Source: Rhodococcus sp. SBT000017
Lineage (GTDB): Bacteria > Actinomycetota > Actinomycetes > Mycobacteriales > Mycobacteriaceae
Direction: 5' to 3'
NCBI RefSeq assembly: GCF_003688915.1
Contig: NZ_REFU01000001.1
Span: 4,154,001-4,218,000 of the forward strand
Length of the DNA stretch: 64,000 bases
Part shown: piece by piece, positions 57,081-64,000 of the stretch
Position numbering within the stretch: the first letter of the stretch is position 1
How the letters are laid out: the number at the start of each line of letters is the position of its first letter
Program-made: the position numbers and the translations under genes
The notes under the pieces: model-generated
The model's input: only the letters and a program-made list of their open reading frames with translations
Databases searched by the model: none
Told to the model about the DNA's origin: nothing

Positions 57081-57947
57081 ATGGCGGCGACGACGCTACG
57101 CAACAAGGTCGTTCTGATCACCGGAGCAGCGCGGGGAATCGGTGCCGCCACCGCGCGGACGCTGGCGGGCAAAGGTGCCCGGCTGGTACTCGTCGACGTC
57201 GACGAGGCCCCGTTGCGAGAGCTGGCGACGCAGCTGAAGGCCGAGGCGTTCGTGGCAGACGTACGGAATCTGGACGACATGCAGCGGGCCGTCGACGGCG
57301 GAATCGAGGCGTACGGCGGCATCGATCTAGTGCTCGCCAACGCCGGAATCGCCAGCTACGGATCGATCATGCAGGTCGATCCCGCGACGTTCCAACGTGT
57401 CATGGACATCAACGTGATGGGCGTGTTCAACACCGTCCGCGCCGCCTTGCCGTCGCTGATCGAGCGCAACGGCTACATCCTCGTCGTCTCCTCGCTCGCT
57501 GCGTTCACTCCGTGCCCCGGCCTGGCCGCGTACAACGCCAGTAAGGCTGCAGCAGAACACTTTGCGAATGCCCTCCGGCTCGAGGTCAACTACCGAGGCG
57601 TCGACGTCGGTTCCGCGCACATGGCATGGATCGACACACCGATGGTGCAGGACGCCAAATCCGATCTCACCGCATTCCAGGATCTGCTCGCGGTGCTGCC
57701 CGGCCCGCTCGGCAAGACCATGACCGTCGAACAGTGCGTCGACGCGTTCGTCGACGGCCTGGCCAAGCGCAAGCGTCGCGTCTACGTGCCCCGGTGGGTG
57801 GGCGCAGCGTCGTGGTTCAAGGCCGTCATCACCTCGCGGGTCGGCGATCGCAGCATGCTCGAGCACGTGCCGACGATCCTGCCGAAGATGGACGAAGAAG
57901 TAGCCCGCCTCGGCAGGTCCGAGAGCGCTCGCAACAAGACCAGCTGA
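57081..57947 (+). CDS. short-chain dehydrogenase, first gene of BVMO operon
   Basis: SDR of 288 residues with ITGAARGIG, LANAGI and YNASK motifs, and Ser in VVSSLAAF. The C-terminal extension of about 60 residues (RKRRVYVPRWVGAAS onward) is as in the SDRs paired with Baeyer-Villiger monooxygenases. ATG with GAGGGGGAG upstream. It is 26 bases before the monooxygenase gene, so an alcohol-to-ketone step followed by oxidation to an ester or lactone is a plausible pathway. Confidence 0.88.
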   Translation: MAATTLRNKVVLITGAARGIGAATARTLAGKGARLVLVDVDEAPLRELATQLKAEAFVADVRNLDDMQRAVDGGIEAYGGIDLVLANAGIASYGSIMQVDPATFQRVMDINVMGVFNTVRAALPSLIERNGYILVVSSLAAFTPCPGLAAYNASKAAAEHFANALRLEVNYRGVDVGSAHMAWIDTPMVQDAKSDLTAFQDLLAVLPGPLGKTMTVEQCVDAFVDGLAKRKRRVYVPRWVGAASWFKAVITSRVGDRSMLEHVPTILPKMDEEVARLGRSESARNKTS

Positions 57948-57973
57948 CCCAAGACATCGAAGGAATCGTTGAC

Positions 57974-59464
57974 ATGACTGCAGTACTGTCCTCTCCCGAG
58001 GTCGACGTCCTCATCATCGGTGCCGGCCTTTCCGGGATCGGGGCCGCGCGCCACCTCGGGCACGATCTGCCCGGCAAGACCTACGCCATTCTCGAGAGCC
58101 GCGGCGCGATCGGCGGAACGTGGGATCTGTTTCGCTACCCCGGGATTCGCTCCGACTCCGACATGTACACCCTCGGATACAGCTTCAAGCCGTGGATGGG
58201 TGAGAAATCCATCGCCGACGGCACCGACATCCGCAACTACATCGTCGAGACCGCACGAGAAGCAGGCGTCGACAAGCACATTCGGTTCCATCACAAGGTC
58301 GTCGCTCTCGAATGGTCGTCCGAGCAGCAGTTCTGGACGGTGACGGCGCAGCGTACCGATACAGACGAGACGGTTACCATCACCGCGTCGTTCGTGTTCT
58401 CCTGCAGCGGTTACTACAACTACGACAAAGGGTTCACCCCCGAGTTCGCCGGTCGCGAGAACTTCGGCGGCCAGGTGATCCACCCGCAGCACTGGCCCGA
58501 GGATCTGGACTACTCCGGCAAGAAGGTAGTGGTGATCGGTAGCGGCGCAACGGCAATCACGTTGGCCCCCAACCTGGCTCGCGACGCCGAGCACGTCACG
58601 CTGCTGCAGCGCTCGCCCAGCTACGTTCTCTCGCTTCCGTCGCAGGACCCGATTGCGCAGACCCTGCGCAAGCGCCTGCCGAAGAAGTTGGCGTACAGCG
58701 TCACTCGGCTCAAGAACGTGTCCATGGCGATGCTGATCTACACCTTGAGCCAGAAGTACCCGGAGTTCATGAAGAAGCGGATCCGGACGATGCAGGAGGG
58801 GTGGCTGCCCAAGGGTTACGACCTCGACACCCACTTCACCCCGTCCTACAACCCGTGGGATCAGCGTCTGTGCCTGGTGCCCGACAACGATCTGTTTCGT
58901 TCGATTCGCAAAGACGAAGTCTCGATCGTCACCGATCACATCGAGACGTTCACCGAGACCGGCTTGAAGCTGAAGTCCGGCCAGCACCTCGACGCCGACA
59001 TCGTCGTCACGGCAACGGGATTGAACCTCTCCGCGCTCGGCGGCGCGACGTTCCGTGTCGACGGCGAGGACGTGGAACTGCCCAGCACGATGGCCTACAA
59101 GGGCATGATGCTCACCGGTATCCCCAACTTCGCCTTCGTCGTCGGATACACCAACGCCTCGTGGACGCTCAAAGCCGACATGGTCTCGAACTACGTGATG
59201 CGACTGCTCGCGCACATGGACGAGAAGGGATACAGCACCGTCGAACTCGAGCGCGACCCGTCGATCGACGAAGAGCCGTTCCTCGACTTCGCAGCGGGCT
59301 ACGTGCTGCGAGCGGTGGACAACTTCCCGAGGCAGGGCAGCGAGACCCCGTGGAAACTGCGGATGAACTACTTCCGCGACCTGCCGGTGCTGCGCTACGG
59401 CAAGGTCGTGGACAAGGCCATGAAGTTCGGCCGTCCGCGGTCGAAGGTCTCCGTCGGATCCTGA
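57974..59464 (+). CDS. Baeyer-Villiger monooxygenase, EthA-like
   Basis: FAD- and NADPH-dependent monooxygenase of 496 residues. The FAD motif GAGLSG (16-21), the NADPH motif GSGATA and the BVMO fingerprint FGGQVIHPQHWP are clear. It resembles M. tuberculosis EthA over its whole length (for example GGTWDLFRYPGIRSDSDMY, SYNPWDQRLCLVP), the enzyme that activates ethionamide. The ATG at 57974 has GAAGGA. It may oxidise cyclic or aromatic ketones or sulfides. Controlled probably by the TetR gene upstream. Confidence 0.93.
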   Translation: MTAVLSSPEVDVLIIGAGLSGIGAARHLGHDLPGKTYAILESRGAIGGTWDLFRYPGIRSDSDMYTLGYSFKPWMGEKSIADGTDIRNYIVETAREAGVDKHIRFHHKVVALEWSSEQQFWTVTAQRTDTDETVTITASFVFSCSGYYNYDKGFTPEFAGRENFGGQVIHPQHWPEDLDYSGKKVVVIGSGATAITLAPNLARDAEHVTLLQRSPSYVLSLPSQDPIAQTLRKRLPKKLAYSVTRLKNVSMAMLIYTLSQKYPEFMKKRIRTMQEGWLPKGYDLDTHFTPSYNPWDQRLCLVPDNDLFRSIRKDEVSIVTDHIETFTETGLKLKSGQHLDADIVVTATGLNLSALGGATFRVDGEDVELPSTMAYKGMMLTGIPNFAFVVGYTNASWTLKADMVSNYVMRLLAHMDEKGYSTVELERDPSIDEEPFLDFAAGYVLRAVDNFPRQGSETPWKLRMNYFRDLPVLRYGKVVDKAMKFGRPRSKVSVGS

Positions 59465-59501
59465 CGGGAATTGTTTCGGGTCGGGTGTGTTGGTTCTCGA
59501 T

Positions 59502-60161
59502 ATGAAAATTGGAATCATCGGTAGTGGATTCATCGGCGGCACCCTCGTTCGTCGGTGGGCAGCGCTCGGTCACGAGGTTCGATTCTCGAATTCACGTGAC
59601 CCGGAGACCTTGGCGGATCTGGCTGCGGAAACCGGGGCGATGGCAGTGTGGGCCGCCGACGCAGTGCAGGACGCCGACCTGGTGCTGCTGAGCATCCCGC
59701 AGAAGAACGTTCCCGATCTTGCCCCGGGAATTTTCAGCGCCCGCAAGCCGGGGGCCCCGATCATCGAGACCAACAACTACTACCCGCAGCAGCGCGACGG
59801 GTTGATCGAGGACATCGAGGGTGGGACGCCCGAAAGTGTGTGGGTGTCCCAGCAACTCGGTGAGCCGGTGATCAAGGCGTTCAACGGAATTTGGTACAAG
59901 CACCTGCTCGAGAAGGGCGTGCCTGCCGGAACCAGAGGTCGGATCGCACTGCCGATCGCCGGGGACGACGACGATTCCAAGAAGATCGTGTTCTCGGTGA
60001 TCGACGAGCTCGGATTCGACCCCGTCGACGGCGGAACCCTCGCCCAGTCATGGCGTCAGCAGCCAGGAACGCCCTCGTACGGCAAGGACTTCGGAGTCGA
60101 CGCCCTCGTCGAGGCGCTGGGGCAGGCAACCGACGAACGCAGTGCGGAGTGGAAGGCCTGA
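59502..60161 (+). CDS. NADPH-dependent F420 reductase-like protein
   Basis: Rossmann-fold protein of 219 residues of the F420H2:NADP oxidoreductase-like family; N-terminal IGIIGSGFIGGTL, then LLSIPQKNV and ETNNYYPQQRDG. Members are used for NADP-linked redox with small substrates, and true F420 use is not shown. ATG 59502, 37 bases after the BVMO gene on the same strand; its own TATGAAAATT-type start region suggests separate or additional promoter. Substrate unknown. Confidence 0.8.
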   Translation: MKIGIIGSGFIGGTLVRRWAALGHEVRFSNSRDPETLADLAAETGAMAVWAADAVQDADLVLLSIPQKNVPDLAPGIFSARKPGAPIIETNNYYPQQRDGLIEDIEGGTPESVWVSQQLGEPVIKAFNGIWYKHLLEKGVPAGTRGRIALPIAGDDDDSKKIVFSVIDELGFDPVDGGTLAQSWRQQPGTPSYGKDFGVDALVEALGQATDERSAEWKA

Positions 60162-60191
60162 GCTCGATTCTCGGGCTACTCGACGCGGCAA

Positions 60192-60473
60192 CTACTTGAC
60201 GCGGCCTTCGCGGAGTGTGCGCTCCGCGAGGTCGCGTAGTGGCCCGGTCAGGTTCGAATCGCCCACCCGGCACGAGTGCTCGCCCACCGACACGCTCCAG
60301 ACAAAGGTGTCGCGGGCGTTCGACTCGGCTGCGTCGGCGGCTTGCTGATCGGCAATGTACGGCTGCGCTGCCTCGACCAACGACTGCCATTCCGGCTCGT
60401 CGGTCTCGACGACTCCGCGTTTGGACATCCCGGCGATACCACCGGTTCGCAGTACCTCGATGCGCAGGCTCAT
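60192..60473 (-). CDS. emfourin-type protease inhibitor, partner of the M4 protease
   Basis: Protein of 93 residues starting SLRIEVLRTGGIAGMSK, the pattern of emfourin (inhibitor of protealysin-like M4 proteases), with IRDLAERTLREG-like end. Typical emfourins are about 110 residues and are encoded next to their protease. ATG 60473 has AGGGCAG upstream and is 10 bases after the protease stop on the same strand, so the two form one operon. No signal peptide. Confidence 0.8.
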   Translation of the reverse strand: MSLRIEVLRTGGIAGMSKRGVVETDEPEWQSLVEAAQPYIADQQAADAAESNARDTFVWSVSVGEHSCRVGDSNLTGPLRDLAERTLREGRVK

Positions 60474-60483
60474 CTGCCCTCGA

Positions 60484-61521
60484 TCACACCCGATCGTCGC
60501 TCGGCTCCCGTGTTGACTGAACTCCCACGGTAGACCAACCCTGGGCCACGGCCCTGGCAACGTCGGAACCGGCCCCGAATCGCTTGGTTGCTGCTGCAAG
60601 GGTCGCGGCGGAGAACCCGGCGAAATCGACTGTCGGGGAGAGTCCGCCGACGGTCATCGTGTCGAACCAGACCTGCCCGACGCGATCCCAGGCCGGGCCA
60701 CCGAGCGTGGTGGCAGCCACGGCGAACGCGCGATTCGGGATGCCCGAATTGATGTGCACCCCACCGTCGTCCTCGGTGGTGACGACGAAATCGTCCATGC
60801 TGGCCGGCTGCGGATCCTTACCGAGAACGTCGTCGTCGTAGGCGGTGCCGGGTTCGATCAGCGAGCGCAACGCCTTGCCCTGCACCGCGGGCAGGAACAG
60901 GCCTTCGCCGATCAGCCACGACGCGTCCTCGGCGTTCTGCTCTGCCGTGTACTGCTCGACCAGTGCGCCGAACACATCGGAGATGGACTCGTTGAGCGCG
61001 CCGGCCTGGTTCTTGTACTCGAGCGGGGTGGTGTACTGCGTGAACCCGTGCGCGAGTTCGTGTGCGATGACGCCGAGCGAGACGGTGAATCGAGCGAAGA
61101 CCTCGCCGTCACCGTCGCCGAACACCATGCGCGAGCCGTCCCAGAACGCGTTGTCGTAGTCCTGGCCGTAGTGCACCGTCGCGTCGAGGGGCAGGCCGCT
61201 GCCGTCGAGACTCGAGTACCCGTAGACCTTCTCGAAGAACGCATAGGTGGCCCCGAGGCCGTCGTAGGCCTCGTCGGTCGCAGCGTCGCCGGTGGGATCC
61301 TCGCCCTCGGCCCGCACCTGCTGGCCGGGTAGATCGCGAGTGGACTTGGCATCGGAGATCGTGCGCTCGAGCGTGCCGCCGGTGCGCGGAGCGATGGCGG
61401 TGCGAGCCTGCACCACCTCGCGTCCGGCGCGCATCTCACGATCGGCGAGCAGCGTGGCGCGAGCACCGGGACCCTGCAACCGCTCGAGCAGAAACGGTGG
61501 AACTACGGAATGGAACGTCAT
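60484..61521 (-). CDS. protealysin-like M4 metalloprotease
   Basis: Zinc metalloprotease of 345 residues. Active site HELAH at 154-158, second Glu in ALNES near 178, and a downstream HINSG His. The N-terminal stretch VVPPFLLERL is the short protealysin propeptide. No signal peptide is seen, as in protealysin, which is cytoplasmic or released without one. ATG at 61521. In an operon with the emfourin-like gene, as in other bacteria where the inhibitor controls the enzyme inside the cell. Confidence 0.92.
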   Translation of the reverse strand: MTFHSVVPPFLLERLQGPGARATLLADREMRAGREVVQARTAIAPRTGGTLERTISDAKSTRDLPGQQVRAEGEDPTGDAATDEAYDGLGATYAFFEKVYGYSSLDGSGLPLDATVHYGQDYDNAFWDGSRMVFGDGDGEVFARFTVSLGVIAHELAHGFTQYTTPLEYKNQAGALNESISDVFGALVEQYTAEQNAEDASWLIGEGLFLPAVQGKALRSLIEPGTAYDDDVLGKDPQPASMDDFVVTTEDDGGVHINSGIPNRAFAVAATTLGGPAWDRVGQVWFDTMTVGGLSPTVDFAGFSAATLAAATKRFGAGSDVARAVAQGWSTVGVQSTREPSDDRV

Positions 61522-61696
61522 GCGGACCCCCTACGAGTTGGCGTGACCCCAGTGTGCACGAGACCACCGACACGTCCGCGAGCTCGAATGGCGGTTCGCC
61601 CGTGTTCGCCCCCCGGCCTGTCCCTGCCGAAGGGATGAATGGCCCATTCAGTCGATCTGAGTGACTCGGACCGACATCGATCCCGACCGGGGCTCG

Positions 61697-63370
61697 TCAG
61701 AAACGACGACGCAGGCGCATTCCGATCGGGCGGCCGTCGGGGTCGACGAACAGGCGGTAGGCGAATGCGGCCAGTCGCTGCTGCCACACGGGTGGCACGG
61801 AGATCTCGTGTCGGCGAAGCCTGCCGGCGGGGCGCGGGCCCGAGGACGGGTTGCGGTGCCACTCGTCGAGCGCGGTTGCGCTCGCCGAGATGGCGTCGAA
61901 GAACTGCTGCGGATCCACCAGATCGGCGTCGTCACCGTCGGCGCGGCCGAGGTGCTCGCGAGTCAGTTCCAGACGCAGGTTGCGGGCGTGAACACGCGCA
62001 CCGTCGCCCAGACCCGCCGGGTCGAGAGGTTCGCGGGTGTCTCGTTCTTCGTCGACGATCGCCGCAGTCAGCTCCGAATCATGGGTCCAGGAGCGGCGAT
62101 TGAAGTTGTCCGAGCCCACCGCTGCCCAGACGTCGTCCATGATGCAGACCTTCGAGTGCACGTACACCGGTATCCCGCGGTCGTTCTCGATATCGAGAAC
62201 CAGCACACGATCACCACCGGCAGCGCGGATCACCTCGAGCGCGGCCGAGTGTCCCAGCAGCGCAGAGGGAATGGTGAGTGGGCTGTCGTCGTCGAGGTGC
62301 TTGGGAACCACCACCACCAACCGCAAGTTCGGCTTGCGGCGCAGTGCCGCGGCGAACACCCGCGCCACGTCGACCGACCACAGGTACTGGTCTTCGATGT
62401 AGATCAACTCGGTAGCTCGGTGCAGAGCCTTGGCGTATGCACGTGCCGCGCTGCGCTCGCCCTTGGTGGCGAACGGGTAGGCGGGTCGCCGACGCGGGTA
62501 GGTGCGCAGCAGCTGCACCGAGCAGGTGCCCTGCGGATCCGGCGGCGCAGCCGCAGTCGGTAGCTCGGACGGTTCCCGAGTCACCCCGCGCAGCATGTCG
62601 GGTACGGCGTGCCAGGGGAGGCGGGACAGCGCTGCGGGATCCTCCCAGCGCTCTCGAAAGACATCCTCGACGTCCCGCACTGCGGGTCCCTCGAGCTGGA
62701 CCTGAACGTCGTGCCAGGCCGGGATCTCGCCGTACTCGGGAGGGAAGGGACGTGAGACCGGATCGCCGAAATGATCGGCGTCGTCGCGTCGGGCGCGGGC
62801 CAGATCGATACCACCGACGAAGGCGACGTCGGGCAGATCTTTCCTGCCGTACCGCACGACGACGAACTTCTGGTGGTGGCTTCCGGTTACCAGCACGCGC
62901 TGGTCGAGGATCACCTCGCCGCCGGCCTCCTCGAGCCGTAGGGCGAGCTTGCGATTCTTCGGGCCGGTGAAGCCGAACGTCTCCATGTGCGAGCGCCACA
63001 CCATGCCCTTGACGACGCCACCGCGGTGCGCCACGCCGGTGAGCGCATCCTCGACGGTCACGCCGTCGTCGGTGAGCAGCTGTTCAGGGTCGCCGCGCCA
63101 ATCGGTGAAGAGCACCAGATCGTCGCGTTCCGTCCGCGCGAGTGCCTGCGCAAGCGCCGCAAAATACGTCTTGCCGTGCACGAGGTTCTCGACGCGGTTG
63201 CCCTCGGTCCAGGCTGTGATTCGAGTGTCGTCGTTGCCGCGCTCGGTCGCGGTGAGGAACCACGGGTGCGCAGGATCGAAGTGCCGAGTCGGGGCGGTCA
63301 GAGCTGCGGTGGACCGGCCGAGATTCTCGGCAACCCCATCGACGACGCGCCGGATGCGCTGCACTATCAC
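61697..63370 (-). CDS. phospholipase D family protein
   Basis: Enzyme of 557 residues with two HKD half-sites: HHQKFVVVRYG and later VHSKVCIMDD, each followed by the expected Asp. N-terminal part includes ITAWTEGNRVENLVHG. No signal peptide or membrane anchor, so it is cytosolic or membrane-associated. The start is uncertain; GTG 63370 or 63364 just before the HKD-bearing region. The long open frame upstream is a shadow of the aldo/keto reductase gene, which is divergent with 54 bases between. Function could be phospholipid or other phosphodiester hydrolysis. Confidence 0.82.
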   Translation of the reverse strand: MIVQRIRRVVDGVAENLGRSTAALTAPTRHFDPAHPWFLTATERGNDDTRITAWTEGNRVENLVHGKTYFAALAQALARTERDDLVLFTDWRGDPEQLLTDDGVTVEDALTGVAHRGGVVKGMVWRSHMETFGFTGPKNRKLALRLEEAGGEVILDQRVLVTGSHHQKFVVVRYGRKDLPDVAFVGGIDLARARRDDADHFGDPVSRPFPPEYGEIPAWHDVQVQLEGPAVRDVEDVFRERWEDPAALSRLPWHAVPDMLRGVTREPSELPTAAAPPDPQGTCSVQLLRTYPRRRPAYPFATKGERSAARAYAKALHRATELIYIEDQYLWSVDVARVFAAALRRKPNLRLVVVVPKHLDDDSPLTIPSALLGHSAALEVIRAAGGDRVLVLDIENDRGIPVYVHSKVCIMDDVWAAVGSDNFNRRSWTHDSELTAAIVDEERDTREPLDPAGLGDGARVHARNLRLELTREHLGRADGDDADLVDPQQFFDAISASATALDEWHRNPSSGPRPAGRLRRHEISVPPVWQQRLAAFAYRLFVDPDGRPIGMRLRRRF

Positions 63371-63424
63371 GTTGGCATCATTCCATCCGGTTTGAAGCGG
63401 GGGGAGGTCGGGCACCCGAGCGAT

Positions 63425-64000
63425 ATGACTCAGGTACCCAACGTCACGCTCAGAAACGGCAAGCAGATCCCGCAGCTCGGCTTCGGCGTGTTCCAGATCG
63501 ATCCCGAGAAGACGGCCCAGGCCGTCGAAACGGCCCTCGAGATCGGCTACCGCCACATCGACACCGCCGAGATGTACGGAAACGAGAAGCAGGTCGGCGA
63601 AGGTATCCGCAACTCCGGCATCGACCGCGAATCGGTCTTCGTCACCAGCAAGCTCAACAACGGCTTCCACAAGCCCGACGATGCGCGGACGGCATTCGAC
63701 AAGACGCTCAGCGACCTCGGCACCGACTACGTGGACCTCTTTCTGATCCACTGGCCGCTCCCGACCCGCTACGACGGCGACTTCGTCTCCACCTGGAAGA
63801 CGCTGGAGGAGTTCGTCGCCGACGGCCGAGCTCACAATATCGGCGTATCCAACTTCCAGCCCGCCCACCTGGACCGGTTGGCGGAGGAGACCGAGACGGT
63901 CCCCGCGGTGAACCAGATCGAGGTGCACCCGTACTTCGTCAACAACGACGTGTGGGCCTACGGCCGTGAACACGCCATCCCCACCGAGGCGTGGTCACCG
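63425..64000 (+). CDS. aldo/keto reductase (3' end beyond the window)
   Basis: Aldo/keto reductase related to 2,5-diketo-gluconate reductases. Read to the window end, 192 codons, no stop. The active-site tetrad is present: Asp and Tyr in IDTAEMYGNE, Lys in VTSKLNN, His in LIHWPLPT. The N-terminus is TQVPNVTLRNGKQIPQLGFGVFQ. ATG 63425. NADPH-dependent reduction of aldehydes or ketones is expected; natural substrate unknown. Divergent from the phospholipase D gene. Confidence 0.93.
   Translation, partial: MTQVPNVTLRNGKQIPQLGFGVFQIDPEKTAQAVETALEIGYRHIDTAEMYGNEKQVGEGIRNSGIDRESVFVTSKLNNGFHKPDDARTAFDKTLSDLGTDYVDLFLIHWPLPTRYDGDFVSTWKTLEEFVADGRAHNIGVSNFQPAHLDRLAEETETVPAVNQIEVHPYFVNNDVWAYGREHAIPTEAWSP

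Noticed and set aside
59577..59592. Possible attachment-site copy of the tRNA-Thr T-loop (GTTCGATTCTC)
   Set aside because: Only about 11 bases match the tRNA 3' half, inside a reductase gene, and no integrase gene is present.
61697..63973. 758-codon form of the phospholipase D gene
   Set aside because: The N-terminal 200 codons run opposite the aldo/keto reductase gene and show no homology; a start near 63370 fits better.

Overview
This is high-GC actinobacterial DNA, most likely from Rhodococcus or a close relative in the mycolic-acid-containing Mycobacteriales. The first 29.5 kb reproduces, in inverted orientation, the Mycobacterium tuberculosis Rv3672c-Rv3644c neighbourhood: CoA pyrophosphatase, MarP, EphE, holin-like protein, Acs, DppABCD, an Rv3662c-like protein, an Rv3661-like HAD phosphatase, Ssd, the Tad pilus genes, an Rv3649-like helicase, CspA, an Rv3647c-like protein, TopA and DNA polymerase III delta prime. 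Codon use is uniformly GC-rich, genes commonly overlap by 4 bases (ATGA or GTGA), and several genes have a -10 box 6-7 bases before the start codon, the sign of leaderless mRNAs common in this group.

Conserved core (1-29.5 kb): periplasmic acid-stress protease MarP is translationally coupled to the NUDIX gene. Acetyl-CoA synthetase lies behind two adjacent CRP-type sites and is divergent from a dipeptide/oligopeptide ABC importer. Two structured RNAs, apparently not previously marked here, lie at the positions known from mycobacteria: an Ms1/MTS2823-like RNA of about 304 nt with its own promoter and terminator (minus strand, 13476-13779), and a 6C RNA (B11-like, 14793-14890). Next come the septum-site protein Ssd and a seven-gene Tad/Flp pilus cluster. 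An L-lactate dehydrogenase gene, an apparent insertion into the conserved order, is bracketed by two copies of a 91-base GCGCGC-rich hairpin repeat. Then helicase, cspA, topA and holB follow.

Accessory half (29.5-64 kb): around and after a tRNA-Thr(CGT) gene the content is variable. It includes two CGNR zinc-finger regulators, each divergent from a possible target with overlapping promoters; an ABC exporter with a LolA-like lipoprotein; an AlkD-like repair protein; a spore photoproduct lyase gene broken by an internal deletion; a VapBC toxin-antitoxin pair; an orphan gene 3' end; a methyltransferase-winged helix-DUF2087 fusion; a TetR/dehalogenase/reductase group; a membrane PAS-GGDEF cyclase coupled to a 19-codon leader ORF; and an AGE-family sugar isomerase gene with one in-frame TGA.

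Further on are a five-gene glycerophosphodiester/sugar ABC operon with an embedded phosphodiesterase, a coupled pair of membrane-anchored extracellular proteins (one a beta-propeller), an EamA exporter, a TetR-SDR-BVMO (EthA-like) group, a protealysin-type M4 protease beside its emfourin-type inhibitor, a phospholipase D, and an aldo/keto reductase cut by the window end. I see no insertion sequence, phage module, CRISPR array or rRNA.
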